DNA of 64,000 bases from CAIWHR01 sp963726775 (lineage in GTDB: Bacteria; Pseudomonadota; Gammaproteobacteria; Burkholderiales; Casimicrobiaceae), in contig CAVSDL010000009.1 in assembly GCA_963726775.1 (NCBI GenBank), positions 682,001 to 746,000 on the forward strand, read 5' to 3'. A program made the translations under genes and the position numbers. Shown piece after piece: positions 63,857 to 64,000 of this stretch (position 1 is its first letter; each line of letters opens with the position of its first letter). The notes under the pieces were generated by a model. The model was given only the letters and a program-made list of their open reading frames with translations. It made no database searches and was not told where the DNA came from.

Positions 63857-64000
63857 TCAGGGGATCATCCCACATTCGAACATCTTGTTGACGATCGGCG
63901 CCGAGATCTTGTTGAAGAACGCCTGGCGCATCTGGGGATCCGATCGAAGCATCGAGATGGCGCGCTGCTCCATCTCCGGCTTCGGCTTGCCCTGGCTTTG
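63857..64000 (-). CDS. small secreted protein, tandem copy 2 (partial, 5' end outside window)
   Basis: The last 47 residues of a paralogue of the preceding gene. Visible residues include KPKPEMEQRAI, SDPQMRQAFFNKISAPIVNK and the same MFECGMIP terminus with a stop at 63857. It is cut by the right edge of the window. DNA identity to copy 1 is high across this part, so the duplication is recent. The rest of the cluster presumably continues upstream of this gene beyond the window. Confidence 0.8.
   Translation of the reverse strand, partial: QSQGKPKPEMEQRAISMLRSDPQMRQAFFNKISAPIVNKMFECGMIP

Overview
The window is about 64 kb of GC-rich chromosome, roughly two-thirds G+C by eye. It is densely packed, and long antisense open frames are common. 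Gene content points to a proteobacterium, most likely a Burkholderiales-like betaproteobacterium: a DUF3563 protein, a DUF3301 protein, TRAP transporters, molybdenum hydroxylases, soxXYZA, an AcrR-type RND operon and a nitrile hydratase. No marker gene (rRNA, ribosomal protein) is present, so the taxonomic call is an inference. I saw no tRNA, rRNA, CRISPR array, prophage or insertion sequence.

Layout. 0-6.6 kb: a FAD/Fe-S 2-hydroxyacid dehydrogenase cut by the left edge, a secreted GlcG/HbpS protein, a Tat-exported amidohydrolase broken by one extra base, and two small proteins. 7-14.6 kb: a polar-amino-acid-type binding lipoprotein, then a TetR repressor divergent from a complete RND efflux operon with an AcrR-like operator between them. 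14.9-20.7 kb: an orphan molybdopterin hydroxylase large subunit, a GNAT, and three reverse-strand catabolic-type enzymes. 20.9-28.9 kb: a PH/SHOCT protein, a secreted lectin-like protein, an MFS exporter with an extra C-terminal domain, a peroxiredoxin-glutaredoxin fusion preceded by an OxyR-like site, a dihydrolipoamide-dehydrogenase-type flavoprotein and an ABC-F ATPase. 29.1-32.0 kb: an SMP-30 protein and a cobalt-type nitrile hydratase with its accessory protein. 32.2-38.1 kb: one directional cluster of amidohydrolase, HIBADH-type dehydrogenase, DctPQM TRAP transporter and PdxA2-like dehydrogenase, probably for uptake and oxidation of an organic (sugar) acid.

38.2-45.9 kb: hypothetical proteins, then a reverse-strand run iorA-iorB-soxX-soxY-soxZ-soxA. 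It has no soxB in view, and SoxY has an unusual C-terminus. 46.2-53.2 kb: a tricorn-type protease, then an overlapping three-gene operon of outer-membrane barrel, PstS-like periplasmic protein and GGDEF/EAL enzyme, which looks like a periplasm-to-c-di-GMP signalling module. 54.1-56.5 kb: a DUF3301 protein, and an Lrp/AsnC regulator divergent from a saccharopine-dehydrogenase-family gene. The intergenic region between those two carries four TCGTC motifs at exactly 21-bp spacing. 56.6-64 kb: all genes on the minus strand, nearly all exported or membrane proteins: a phenol-MetA-type channel, a DUF4239 membrane protein, a chalcone-isomerase-like protein, a frameshifted patatin lipoprotein, an outer-membrane protein, a repeat-rich secreted protein, a DUF2092 protein and a tandem pair of small secreted proteins.

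Three otherwise good genes carry single-base indels (near 5275, 9946 and 59690). This suggests either recent decay or uncorrected sequencing errors in this assembly.
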